Source: Candidatus Rifleibacteriota bacterium (GTDB lineage: Bacteria > Muiribacteriota > Ozemobacteria > Ozemobacterales > Ozemobacteraceae). Taken from it: a DNA stretch of 48,223 nt. Within the stretch, counting starts at the first letter, position 1; every line of letters begins with the position of its first letter. Both the position numbers and the translations under genes were made by a program. Below are positions 16,313 through 24,609 of the stretch, in pieces. The stretch is taken from NCBI GenBank assembly GCA_015233155.1, contig JADFYG010000048.1:1-48223 (forward strand). The letters are read 5' to 3'. The notes under the pieces were generated by a model. That model made no database searches. It was given only the letters and a program-made list of their open reading frames with translations, and was not told the origin of the DNA.

Positions 16313-16351
16313 AAATAAATGCCCCTGACCTCTTGCCAGGGTCATTTATTT
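16313..16351. terminator. Interrupted palindrome after the peptidase gene, probable terminator
   Basis: AAATAAATG (16313-16321) pairs with 16343-16351. After one mismatch, CCCTG (16323-16327) pairs with CAGGG (16337-16341) over a 9-nt loop. The AT-rich arms give an A-tract on one side and a T-rich tail on the other, so it could end transcripts of the transporter operon. It lies in a 269-nt gap where no gene is seen. Confidence 0.55.
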
Positions 16352-16524
16352 CTTCGCCAGTGAATGGCTTGAATAGCCGGCTTACAGCCCTGCGAGAATT
16401 AATTGCTCCTAGCCTCTTACTTTTAGCCTGCTGTTACTTTGCGTAAGAAATATAGACGTATTTCACTGGTGGTGTTATACTTTCCATATATTATAAATGA
16501 TTTGTCCTGAGAGGTGGATTATTT

Positions 16525-18480
16525 ATGAAATTTCGGCATAAATTAATCTCCTGGCTGCTGATCGTCACATTTACTTTCTCCCTGACCGGCTGCGGTGGCA
16601 GCGGCGGTTCCTCAGTCACTCCTGTTCAGAAGGGTATTTCCCTGGCTGATAATCGCGTGGTCAAGCCGAATGAGGTTTGCGTTATAAATGGTAATAATCT
16701 CGTATTTACCAATGCGTCATATTCTGTTCAACTTGGTTCCCAAAGCATCGAATTAGTTACTGCGCAAAATTCAACCGCCGTTTCTTTTTTTGTTCCGGAT
16801 ATTAATCCTGAAACGTATGTGATAAAAATTCTTGAACAAGGTGAGTATTATTCTCTTTCCGTGACAATTGGACAAAAAGCCTCGAACAGTGAGGCTACGC
16901 AAAACTTTGCCTTGGTTACGAACTATCTCAGGAGTAAAACCAGTTCCCTTGGAAGCGAACAACAGGCAAGTTATACAGCATTGCTTGAAAAAATTGATAC
17001 GGCTTTTAATGGGCTTCCGGCTGGAGTCCAGGCAATTTGTGGGCAAATGATTTATTCCAACGCCCGGACAGTTACCGGATCGACGAGAATTACGCCCCAG
17101 GGTGTAAATGGAAGTCTGAGGCAGGCAAATGGGGAGCATCGGGCGTCACTTATTGCTCCCTTTGACACGGCGTTATTCCAGGCATGGGCTGCGGCTTTCA
17201 GTAATGATTCGTATACCCCGAATGATTTTTGGAAGGCAATAGACGGATCTCTTGCGTACTTTGCCATAGATGCCGGCAAAACTGCCGCTCTTAATGTCGT
17301 AAGAACTGGTATTGCCTGTATCCTTAATGGCAATGCTCCCGCAGGCGCACTTGCGACAGCAGTGGGGGGAAGCATCGGTGCGGCAGGCAGTGTTGCAACG
17401 GTTGTTAAAAATGCTACCTACCTTATATTGGCTTTAACAGCCATGGCTTTTGTCCATGCGGATGCAACGCCGCTGTCAACGCCAACTCCCACTCCCACTC
17501 CCACTCCCACTCCGACTCCCACCCCAACTCCCGTAGTCAAACAGTTGGTCAGCATCGAAGTTCCGACCACGAAATCCGTTAAAATTGGCGGATCTGTGGA
17601 TCTTACCGGGGTGCCGGTCACTGCGAAGTATAGTGATAACACAATAGCCACTGTGACAACTATTTCAAACATACAATGGGAAATGATCTTAGGTTCCACT
17701 CCCAGCGATGGTTCTGTCAGTGGCTACGTATATTCAACCCCCTCCGTCATGAACACCGGGAAAGGCGCCGGGCTCAAATGCACTTATACTGAAAATGGTG
17801 TGTCTGTAGCTGCATTTCTCACAATTACTTTTGACCGCTCGTTAACCGGGATCACTCTCAACCCCACTAGTGCGACAGTTAATATCGGGGCACCGTATGA
17901 TTTAAACAAAATTGCGGTTACATCCACGTATGACGACAATAGCACAGCCACTTATCCATTAGTAACTTGGTCTGGACCCAAAGTCAGTGGAACGACATTC
18001 ACGGCACCGACATCAACTGGGAGTGTCTCGCTTACATGCAGCTATGTTGAAGGCGGCGTTACGAAAACAGCTGACTTTATCGTCACTGTAACTATGCGGT
18101 TTACAAGAGACGCTGCCGGGATAATCACCGATAGCACGACCGGGTTGCAGTGGTTCAGTAAACATCCTGAATTCGACGGTATTTCTTCTACGTGGTATAG
18201 CGATCGCTACTGGGCTGCCAGTCTTTCCGTCGGGGGAGGCGGGTGGAGACTTCCAACAATGGTTGAGCTTCGCCCATTGTATCCTGACGCTGGTCCCACC
18301 AGGTTTTTCCCAGGTTACTGTTGGTCGGCGGATATCAAGGATCAGAATACCTCGACTTCAGGTGATAACTCCACGGCCTGGGCCTTCAATATTGCCTTTG
18401 GCACCGAGGGTGCGGAAAGGTGCGCCGTCTACATCGAAGAAACCTCCATAACCGCGGTGGCGGTTCGTTCCCGGCCCTGA
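16525..18480 (+). CDS. Secreted lipoprotein with Thr-Pro linker, Big-like domains and DUF1566-like C-terminus
   Basis: The 651-residue protein starts at an ATG with AGAGGTGG 8 nt upstream. A signal peptide ends in a lipobox (Leu-Thr-Gly-Cys, residue 23) followed by Gly/Ser-rich sequence. An N-terminal domain of about 290 residues is unrecognised. A linker of nine Thr-Pro pairs follows (near 319-336), then two bacterial Ig-like (Big) repeats of about 90 residues, each opening with Val-Lys-x-Gly or Val-Asn-Ile-Gly. The C-terminal 110 residues have a DUF1566/Lcl-like pattern (Thr-Gly-Leu-Gln-Trp, Gly-Gly-Trp-Arg-Leu-Pro-Thr, Trp-Ser-Ala). Such domains occur on exported, often surface proteins of unknown role. 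It stands alone between two hairpins and may be an adhesin or cell-envelope protein. Confidence 0.75.
   Translation: MKFRHKLISWLLIVTFTFSLTGCGGSGGSSVTPVQKGISLADNRVVKPNEVCVINGNNLVFTNASYSVQLGSQSIELVTAQNSTAVSFFVPDINPETYVIKILEQGEYYSLSVTIGQKASNSEATQNFALVTNYLRSKTSSLGSEQQASYTALLEKIDTAFNGLPAGVQAICGQMIYSNARTVTGSTRITPQGVNGSLRQANGEHRASLIAPFDTALFQAWAAAFSNDSYTPNDFWKAIDGSLAYFAIDAGKTAALNVVRTGIACILNGNAPAGALATAVGGSIGAAGSVATVVKNATYLILALTAMAFVHADATPLSTPTPTPTPTPTPTPTPTPVVKQLVSIEVPTTKSVKIGGSVDLTGVPVTAKYSDNTIATVTTISNIQWEMILGSTPSDGSVSGYVYSTPSVMNTGKGAGLKCTYTENGVSVAAFLTITFDRSLTGITLNPTSATVNIGAPYDLNKIAVTSTYDDNSTATYPLVTWSGPKVSGTTFTAPTSTGSVSLTCSYVEGGVTKTADFIVTVTMRFTRDAAGIITDSTTGLQWFSKHPEFDGISSTWYSDRYWAASLSVGGGGWRLPTMVELRPLYPDAGPTRFFPGYCWSADIKDQNTSTSGDNSTAWAFNIAFGTEGAERCAVYIEETSITAVAVRSRP
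17479..17532 (+). repeat. Hexanucleotide tandem repeat coding the Thr-Pro linker
   Basis: Nine in-frame 6-nt units, mostly ACTCCC, encode nine Thr-Pro pairs inside the lipoprotein gene. Slippage by whole units changes linker length without a frameshift. Confidence 0.9.
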
Positions 18481-18496
18481 CTTGATCTCTGTGAGC

Positions 18497-18533
18497 CAAA
18501 ATCTAGTGCTGGGTTTAGCCCGACAGAATTTTG
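18497..18533 (+). terminator. Possible terminator of the lipoprotein gene
   Basis: CAAAAT (18497-18502) pairs with the AATTTTG side (18527-18533) with a bulge. An imperfect inner stem forms around GGGTTTAGCCC. A T-rich tail follows. It lies 17 nt after the stop codon. Confidence 0.4.
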
Positions 18534-18555
18534 ACTCTTCTTTCAGATTGGTTAG

Positions 18556-18680
18556 TATGACTACCGCACTTACGGCTATCAGTTTTTAAACAGTGGCTCA
18601 ACCATGCTGGTTTTCGAGGTTTCATGTCGTTTTCATAATTGGCTTCCACAGCCGATTTCCGGCGAAATGCGGTAGTCATA
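18556..18680. repeat. 125-bp segment bounded by 13-bp perfect inverted repeats
   Basis: TATGACTACCGCA (18556-18568) recurs as its exact reverse complement at 18668-18680. The inside has two small hairpins and no convincing gene. The size and terminal repeats recall a miniature inverted-repeat element, but no target duplication is clear. The rest of the gap to 18918 holds only weak open frames that I do not support as genes. Confidence 0.4.
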
Positions 18681-18918
18681 TTAGTGTACATTATGAACAA
18701 CCTGGGTATCTGCCTGACTCAAGTAAAACATCCCGACAAACCAATTCTGACAGGATTTTTTCTGGTCTGACAAAAATTATGTTGAGAATGTGTGCTGAAG
18801 CTTTTCATCAGAGATTTAACTGGAGTGATCCGTATACCGAGGATGAACAATTCTATTCAAAATTGCGTCCAAGGTTGCCTAGCGATGAGTTCATGCCATT
18901 ATCGACCGGCATCCGGCT

Positions 18919-18927
18919 TGTTATAAT
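18919..18927 (+). promoter_or_regulatory. Candidate extended -10 promoter
   Basis: TGTTATAAT matches the extended -10 consensus TGnTATAAT exactly. No good -35 is seen 16-18 nt upstream. Transcription would begin near 18934, about 48 nt before the ATG of a small ORF that has a strong ribosome site. Confidence 0.45.
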
Positions 18928-18981
18928 CGTTGTCTCCTGACCATTCTTCAAAAGTCCGATAAAACTTGTCTTGGAGGGATT

Positions 18982-19176
18982 ATGCTTACCTGCTATGCCA
19001 CTTTCTTGGAGACCCGTGTCCTATCAACCATTGATGTTTCAGCAATCGTTACCAATGGTGTTTTTTCAAGTTGCGAACACTCTCCACGCACTTCCAGCAG
19101 CGTGATTGAATCAACCGTGGGAAGCGACGCTCTTCGGTTGCGATCGTCACGATCTTCGATCTGGAATAATCTATGA
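18982..19176 (+). CDS. Small ORF (64 residues) coupled to the beta-helix gene, function unknown
   Basis: The ATG at 18982 has GGAGG 4 nt upstream, one of the better ribosome sites in the window, and an extended -10 promoter about 55 nt ahead. The stop codon overlaps the ATG of the beta-helix gene by 4 nt (ATGA at 19173-19176), the arrangement used for translational coupling. The translated sequence is Ser/Arg/Thr-rich with two Cys, has no signal peptide or membrane segment, and matches no family I know. It may be a leader peptide, a real small protein, or chance coding ahead of a decaying gene. Confidence 0.35.
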   Translation: MLTCYATFLETRVLSTIDVSAIVTNGVFSSCEHSPRTSSSVIESTVGSDALRLRSSRSSIWNNL

Positions 19177-20751
19177 AAAAAATTATTGTTTTAGCGCTTT
19201 TTCTGTGCATTATTTTATCGGTGGCACAAGCAGCTGTTGTAGATCTCACTGTTTATGGCGCCAAGTGCGATGGTATTACTGACGACACTCTGCCGTGATG
19301 GCTGCAATTGCATCTAATCCTCACGGAAACATCCGATTTGGCAGCGGAACAACTTATCTCGCCACTCCAATACAAAGGGTTGCCTCCGGGTCTTTAGGAT
19401 ACTTAACGTTCAGTGGAGAGACGCAATATTCCTCCATTAAAAAGGGGCATCCCAGGCTTGTTTCCTTGCGCCAATGACGACCTGCATTTTCGAGAACTTG
19501 CAGTTTATCGCTTCCGGATCCGGGGTGCAGGGCATCGGAGACAATGACCAAGGGCTTCTTCTTGATAATATTGAAGTGCGAAATTGCATATTCGGCCAGT
19601 CTCTCAGCCAAGGTATTAGCGCGTATCAAACCTCGAACAGGATACATCACAACAGATTCGGCACCCAGACACCCGCCGATACGGCTCGTATGCAATACGC
19701 GATTCACGGCTTGGCTTCCGGGAATGATCCCCTTGGTGACGCCGATGGTATGAATAATGTCAGGATTGATAACAATAGTTTCATGTATGGAATTAGCAGT
19801 GCGGCAATATTCGTAACGCGGGGAGTTAACGTCAATATCACCAACAATAATTTTGAGCAGATTTCCGGCCGTGCTATTGAAGTAAAAGGGGCTCAACAAA
19901 TAATGATAGATGGAAACTATTTCGAATCGTGTGCCCTCAATTCCTCAAATACGTGTTATGTTAACATGATTGCCACGGGAACCGACGGTATAATGGGCAT
20001 ATACTCCGGATCTTTCACCAATAATTACATAATTAAGGGAACATCTTCTGTAACTTCTATAATAGGTGGCGATGTCAATTGGTATAACAGTTTATCTTAT
20101 ACAAATAATAGGATAGTTAACTGGTCTACGGGGGATCATTTTGCCGGCACCTTAAATTCTCATTTCAATCCAACGTTTGCCTATGGTAATTTCGGTAGTC
20201 TTGATAGTTTTATTAATAACATCGGAGGCGCGTCATCTCTGGGGCTTACTGAATCTCCTAATCTCATTGGTTTCTCCACGTCTACGGCGCTTCTCGGCTG
20301 GGGGAAAAGCGCCAACGCATCGTGGACTGATTCCGCTGATACATACTACCTCGGGAGAAAGATTGAGTATACTACAAGCGGCTCCGTTCCGAACTGTTTT
20401 TATGTCTCATTTTCATCTTCATATTCATATTGCGCGGGGAAACTGCTGTTTGTTCGTTGTGTCGGGTCGAGGAAAACTGGAACGGGAAATTTGACAATTG
20501 GGTATAATTTCACCGACGTTAACCCGGCGTCCATGACCGTTGCTACGTATAGCTCTGGAAGTCTCGACTCAAATCCCGCGCCCGATGGGATAGGCGAAGA
20601 AATATATGGCTGGATACAAGTTCCGCAATCGTATTCAGCATTGAATATTGGCCTTTGTAGCGGGCCCTGGTCTGGAAAGGGATATATCAACACCTTTGAA
20701 GTATGGGAAGTTTCGTCGTATGGAGAACGGCCCAAATTCACAAATAGATAG
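19173..20751 (+). pseudogene. Secreted right-handed beta-helix (pectate-lyase/tailspike-like) protein, two frameshifts
   Basis: From the ATG at 19173 a clean signal peptide (MKKIIVLALFL, ending Ala-Gln-Ala) precedes Val-Tyr-Gly-Ala-Lys-Cys-Asp-Gly-Ile-Thr-Asp-Asp-Thr, the usual opening of pectate-lyase-3/GH28-like helices. The frame stops at 19296. One missing base between 19289 and 19290 would restore Thr-x-Ala-Val-Met-Ala-Ala. A second single-base loss in the A5G4 run at 19439-19447 shifts again; adding one G restores the frame into Ser-Gln-Ala-Cys-Phe-Leu-Ala-Pro-Met. From 19474 the frame is open for 425 residues of Asn-rich beta-helix repeats and a C-terminal beta-sandwich-like region. 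Repaired length is about 526 residues. It is either a decayed gene or an assembly with two indels. A possible role, if intact, is surface glycan binding or cleavage. Confidence 0.75.
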
Positions 20752-20983
20752 TGTCGTAAGATACATGCAATACATGTAGGCCGCCACTTCTTCCTGAAAA
20801 ACCATGTGCGCCCGAAATCGACTTATCCGCCGGTTTCGGCGCATTCCTTCGTTCATGGCCGTTTCAGCGTTACACGGGTATTTGTAGACCATTCCGCCAC
20901 GCTGGTTTATCAAAAATGTCGCCACAGGTCAGTACAAGTCTAGATGGAGAATTAAATGACCCCGGGTTTGTCAGCCGTCGTTC
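20752..20983. other. Intergenic region, no gene seen
   Basis: This gap after the beta-helix gene has no supported ORF, no tRNA-like fold and no terminator with a T-run that I could find. A minus-strand open frame crosses it but overlaps the end of the beta-helix gene and has no ribosome site. Confidence 0.4.
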
Positions 20984-21012
20984 TTGTAGAGTAAGCGCGA
21001 GTCTGTTAGAAT
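20984..21012 (+). promoter_or_regulatory. Candidate sigma-70-type promoter of the TPR/glmS region
   Basis: TTGTAG (20984-20989) and TAGAAT (21007-21012) are 17 nt apart. The predicted start lies about 28 nt before the TPR gene ATG, which also has GGGAG about 9 nt upstream. Confidence 0.4.
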
Positions 21013-21046
21013 AACCTGCGAATATTTTTGTCCGGGAGACTTTTGG

Positions 21047-22660
21047 ATGAAGCGTGAATGCGCATTCCTCGGCCGCCTTTTAATGGTCGTCTTTTTTGTA
21101 TTTATGTCGTTTGCGTCTGTTCTGCCGGCGCAAGATCTTGCAAACAGCTTGTTTCAGAAAGGCATGCAATTATATGCCGCCCGTGATTATACGGGAGCAA
21201 TCGATTATCTGGGACAAGTGTGCGATATGGTTCCGGCTCATCAGCAGGCGCGATATTATCTTGCCTACTCGATGGCAGCTTCCCGGAACTTCGAAGGAGC
21301 TATGAAGAACGTTAATATTCTGCTCCAGCAGGATCCAGCGAATCCACAGTATGCATCGCTGAAAAAACAGCTTGTGGCGCAGATGACAGCTGCCAGACCA
21401 GCTGCAACGGCTCCGAACTCTTCGGGAAGGCCGGGGGTTCCCGGCAAGGAATCAGTCATAGAGAGCCGTGAGGACGCCTGGATGCGCAACGCCAGTACGG
21501 CCAGAAGCCTTTCCAAGCCGGTTGTGCCAAAAAAACGAACAGAAATAGATGATGCCACGGATGCCATAGACATGGGAAATTTTGCAGCGGCTGGAAAGTT
21601 GCTTGAAGCGATCATCGCGAAAGATCCTAAAAATTCGAAGGCACTTCACTTCAGAGGCGTCGTCGAGTCGCAACAGGGACACTTCGCCGAAGCGATTCCG
21701 TATTATCAGAAGGCTTTGGCAATCAAGGGTGACCTTTTCGATACATTGTTTCTGCTCGGCGATGCGCAATTAAAGTCAGGCAAGTCGAAAGAGGCCGAAG
21801 AAACATTTGGCAAGGGAGTGAAGCTTAAACAGGATATTTTCGCGATGATCAATTTCGCCGAGGCGAAAAAGAGGAATGGAAAAACAAAAGAGGCTCTCGA
21901 ACTCTATAAACAGGTACTAAAATTGGACGGGAATTCCATTGACGCCAAGGTCAATCTTGCAGAATCCCTGCTCGATGAGGGAAAGATCGATGAGGCTGTA
22001 GGCATGGTCAACGATGCGCTTGCAGGCGACTCCGCCAACTCCATGGCACATTACGTCAAAGGTCGTATCCTGCTCAAGAGCGATCTGGTAGAAGACGCAA
22101 TTTCCCAATTCAAAGCGGCAGTTGCCGGTTCTCCGGACAGCGATTATTATCAGATCACTCTCGCGAAAACTCTTGTAACTGCCGGAAAAACCGCTGAAGC
22201 CATGGATGTCGCCAATCAGATACTGAAAAGGAGCGCTGATAATATTGAAGCGCGTCTGTTGATCGCCGAGTCGCTTCTCGCAGCCGGAGATCTTCCCAAC
22301 GCAGAGGAACACCTGAAGGCCATAGCGGCATCGAAGGAAAAGAATCCGCGCCTTACGCTTTTACAGGCGCGTTTTGCCAGAAAAAGCGGAGACAAGGATT
22401 CAGCAATCACCTCTTATAAAACATATCTTGGTGAGGATCCATCAAATGGCGATGCCGTGATGGAATTTGGCGGATATCTCGAAGAACTCGGAGAGAAAAG
22501 TTCAGCGGTCGATGTCTATCGCGAGGTTAAGCGACGGTTTCCCGACAGCAGCTTATCAACAACCGCCCAGGACAAGATCATGATCATAGCTCCGGAAGCA
22601 GCTGTCGAAGCTCCTGAGAGTAATAAGACGAAGCCTGAACCAGGCAAAGTCAAGTATTAA
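21047..22660 (+). CDS. Exported tetratricopeptide-repeat (TPR) protein
   Basis: The 537-residue protein has a signal peptide (about 1-28, ending Pro-Ala-Gln). Two TPR-like units follow (about 30-105), then a Pro/Ser/Arg linker, then about ten consecutive TPR motifs from residue 165 to 500. The motifs carry the Gly/Ala-x-Tyr/Phe-x-x-Ala spacing. A charged tail closes the protein. TPR arrays scaffold protein complexes; in this setting the protein is probably periplasmic or outer-membrane associated and may serve envelope polysaccharide assembly, but no partner is identified. It precedes glmS by 116 nt on the same strand. Similar exported TPR proteins recur in this window (43678-45279 and the C-terminal half of 30139-32832). 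Confidence 0.82.
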   Translation: MKRECAFLGRLLMVVFFVFMSFASVLPAQDLANSLFQKGMQLYAARDYTGAIDYLGQVCDMVPAHQQARYYLAYSMAASRNFEGAMKNVNILLQQDPANPQYASLKKQLVAQMTAARPAATAPNSSGRPGVPGKESVIESREDAWMRNASTARSLSKPVVPKKRTEIDDATDAIDMGNFAAAGKLLEAIIAKDPKNSKALHFRGVVESQQGHFAEAIPYYQKALAIKGDLFDTLFLLGDAQLKSGKSKEAEETFGKGVKLKQDIFAMINFAEAKKRNGKTKEALELYKQVLKLDGNSIDAKVNLAESLLDEGKIDEAVGMVNDALAGDSANSMAHYVKGRILLKSDLVEDAISQFKAAVAGSPDSDYYQITLAKTLVTAGKTAEAMDVANQILKRSADNIEARLLIAESLLAAGDLPNAEEHLKAIAASKEKNPRLTLLQARFARKSGDKDSAITSYKTYLGEDPSNGDAVMEFGGYLEELGEKSSAVDVYREVKRRFPDSSLSTTAQDKIMIIAPEAAVEAPESNKTKPEPGKVKY

Positions 22661-22776
22661 CGATTATCAGGTGAGATCGTAATGCAGAAGCGCACAAACT
22701 TGTGCCGAGTATCAAATCACGGATAGAATTACAACTCTATGCTTCTTTATTTAATGTAAAAAGGATGTTCTGAATA

Positions 22777-24609
22777 ATGTGCGGAATCATAGGTTACATA
22801 GGCGAAAAGCCGGCCAACCAGATCATTTTTGATGGCCTGACGCGCCTGGAATATCGCGGATACGATTCGGCCGGCATTGCCGTTCTCGACGGCGGAAGGC
22901 TATTGGTAAAAAAAGAGGTCGGCAAATTACGCAATCTGCACGACATGTTCATCACTGATTTTCCCTCAGCCTCCACTCATGGTATCGGGCACACGCGTTG
23001 GGCGACGCATGGCCGCCCGTCCGGATTCAACGCTCATCCTCATGGAGATTGCAAAACCTCACTGATGGTCGCCCATAACGGTATAATCGAGAATTATATC
23101 AAGCTCAAGACGCGTCTCACTCTGGCCGGCCACGTATTCCTTTCAGAAACCGATTCCGAAGTGCTCGCCCATCTTATCGAATCTCATTACTCCGGCAATC
23201 TCGAAGTCGCTGTTCGAACAGCCCTGCAGGAAGTTGAAGGAGCCTACGCGATCGTTGTCATACACCGGGACCACCCGGACTGCCTCATTTGTGCGCGCAA
23301 GGAAAGTCCACTGATTGTCGCGGTTGGCCAGGGCGAAAATTTCATTGCCAGCGATGTGACGGCCATCATGCACTATACGAGAACTGTCCACTATCTCGAC
23401 AATTTATGCATGGCCATTGTTAAACGTGATGGAGTCGACTTTTTCGATGTCGATGGGCATTCCATGGACAAGAAGCCGGTACAAGTCGACTGGAATCCCG
23501 TGGCCGCTGAGAAGGGCGGCTTCTCGCATTTTATGCTCAAGGAGATTCACGAACAGCCGCAGGTTATACGCGATACAATAGGCGGTCGCACCTCCGAGGA
23601 GGAAGGCAAAATCTATCTCACGGAGCTTGGGCTTTCCGGGCCGGATATCTTCAAATTTCAGCGGATTGTCATGGTCGCATGCGGAACCGCATACTATGCC
23701 GGTTGCGTTGGAAAATACATGATCGAGAAGCTCGTGCGTATCCCGGTTGAGTGCGATCTGGCCAGCGAATTCCGATATCGCGAGCCGATTGTTGATGCTA
23801 ACACGCTCGTCGTAGCCGTCAGTCAGTCCGGTGAGACGGCCGATACACTTGCAGCCGTTCGCGAGGCGCGTGCGCGGGGGGCAAAGGTTCTCGGCATCGT
23901 CAACGCGAAAGAGTCTTCCCTTACCCGGGAAGTCGATGGTCTGGTATACATCCATGCCGGGCCCGAAATCGGAGTCGCCTCTACCAAGGCCTACATAGCC
24001 ATGTTGACTGCTTTCACTCTGCTTGCCCTACTGCTCGGAAAAATCCGCGGGACTCTTACTCCGGCAGCAGTGAGACGCGAGATCAGTGAATTGAAGCGAC
24101 TCCCCCAGGAAATAGAAAAAGTCCTTGCAAACTCCGCTCCGATTCGTGTTCTTGCAGAGCGTTTTGAGAATGCCCATAATTTCCTGTATCTCGGCCGCGG
24201 AATCAATTTCCCGACGGCCCTGGAAGGCGCCCTCAAATTAAAAGAAATAAGCTATATCCACGCCGAAGCCTATGCGGCAGGCGAGATGAAACACGGGCCA
24301 ATAGCGCTAATCGACAAGGAATTGCCTGTATTCGTTATTGCGACCGCTTCTGCAATCTATGACAAGATAATTTCCAATGTGAAAGAGGTGCAGGCTCGTT
24401 CGGGAATCGTGATAGCTCTCGCCACAGAAGGAGACGAGGAGATAGGCAAATACGTGGAACACGTGATTTATCTGCCGCGTGTTTCCGAGTTGCTTTCACC
24501 TATCCTGAACGTCATTCCTCTACAACTGTTCGCATACTTTGTCGCCGACTTACGCGGTCTTGATGTAGATCAACCCAGAAATCTCGCGAAATCCGTCACT
24601 GTTGAGTAA
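22777..24609 (+). CDS. glmS: Glutamine-fructose-6-phosphate aminotransferase (isomerizing)
   Basis: A 610-residue enzyme of standard length that makes glucosamine-6-phosphate from fructose-6-phosphate and glutamine, the entry to peptidoglycan and lipopolysaccharide amino sugars. The start is fixed by Met-Cys-Gly-Ile-Ile-Gly, whose Cys2 becomes the N-terminal nucleophile. The glutaminase domain (to about 240) shows Arg-Tyr-Asp-Ser-Ala-Gly-like and His-Thr-Arg-Trp-Ala-Thr-His-Gly motifs. Two SIS domains follow, with Ser-Gln-Ser-Gly-Glu-Thr-Ala-Asp and Ser-Thr-Lys-Ala-Tyr. The C-terminus is the canonical Asn-Leu-Ala-Lys-Ser-Val-Thr-Val-Glu. It is cytoplasmic. The stop is immediately followed by the mutS2 ATG with no gap, implying coupling. 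No glmS ribozyme is visible in the 116-nt upstream gap. Confidence 0.98.
   Translation: MCGIIGYIGEKPANQIIFDGLTRLEYRGYDSAGIAVLDGGRLLVKKEVGKLRNLHDMFITDFPSASTHGIGHTRWATHGRPSGFNAHPHGDCKTSLMVAHNGIIENYIKLKTRLTLAGHVFLSETDSEVLAHLIESHYSGNLEVAVRTALQEVEGAYAIVVIHRDHPDCLICARKESPLIVAVGQGENFIASDVTAIMHYTRTVHYLDNLCMAIVKRDGVDFFDVDGHSMDKKPVQVDWNPVAAEKGGFSHFMLKEIHEQPQVIRDTIGGRTSEEEGKIYLTELGLSGPDIFKFQRIVMVACGTAYYAGCVGKYMIEKLVRIPVECDLASEFRYREPIVDANTLVVAVSQSGETADTLAAVREARARGAKVLGIVNAKESSLTREVDGLVYIHAGPEIGVASTKAYIAMLTAFTLLALLLGKIRGTLTPAAVRREISELKRLPQEIEKVLANSAPIRVLAERFENAHNFLYLGRGINFPTALEGALKLKEISYIHAEAYAAGEMKHGPIALIDKELPVFVIATASAIYDKIISNVKEVQARSGIVIALATEGDEEIGKYVEHVIYLPRVSELLSPILNVIPLQLFAYFVADLRGLDVDQPRNLAKSVTVE

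Noticed and set aside
18593..18940. 115-codon plus-strand ORF
   Set aside because: It begins inside the inverted-repeat segment without a ribosome site. The later half looks somewhat protein-like, but I could not tie it to any family or transcription signal.
22661..22776. glmS ribozyme/riboswitch upstream of glmS
   Set aside because: The 116-nt gap is shorter than the usual ribozyme plus leader and I saw none of its conserved core pairing. Only a short GCACAA/TTGTGC hairpin is present.
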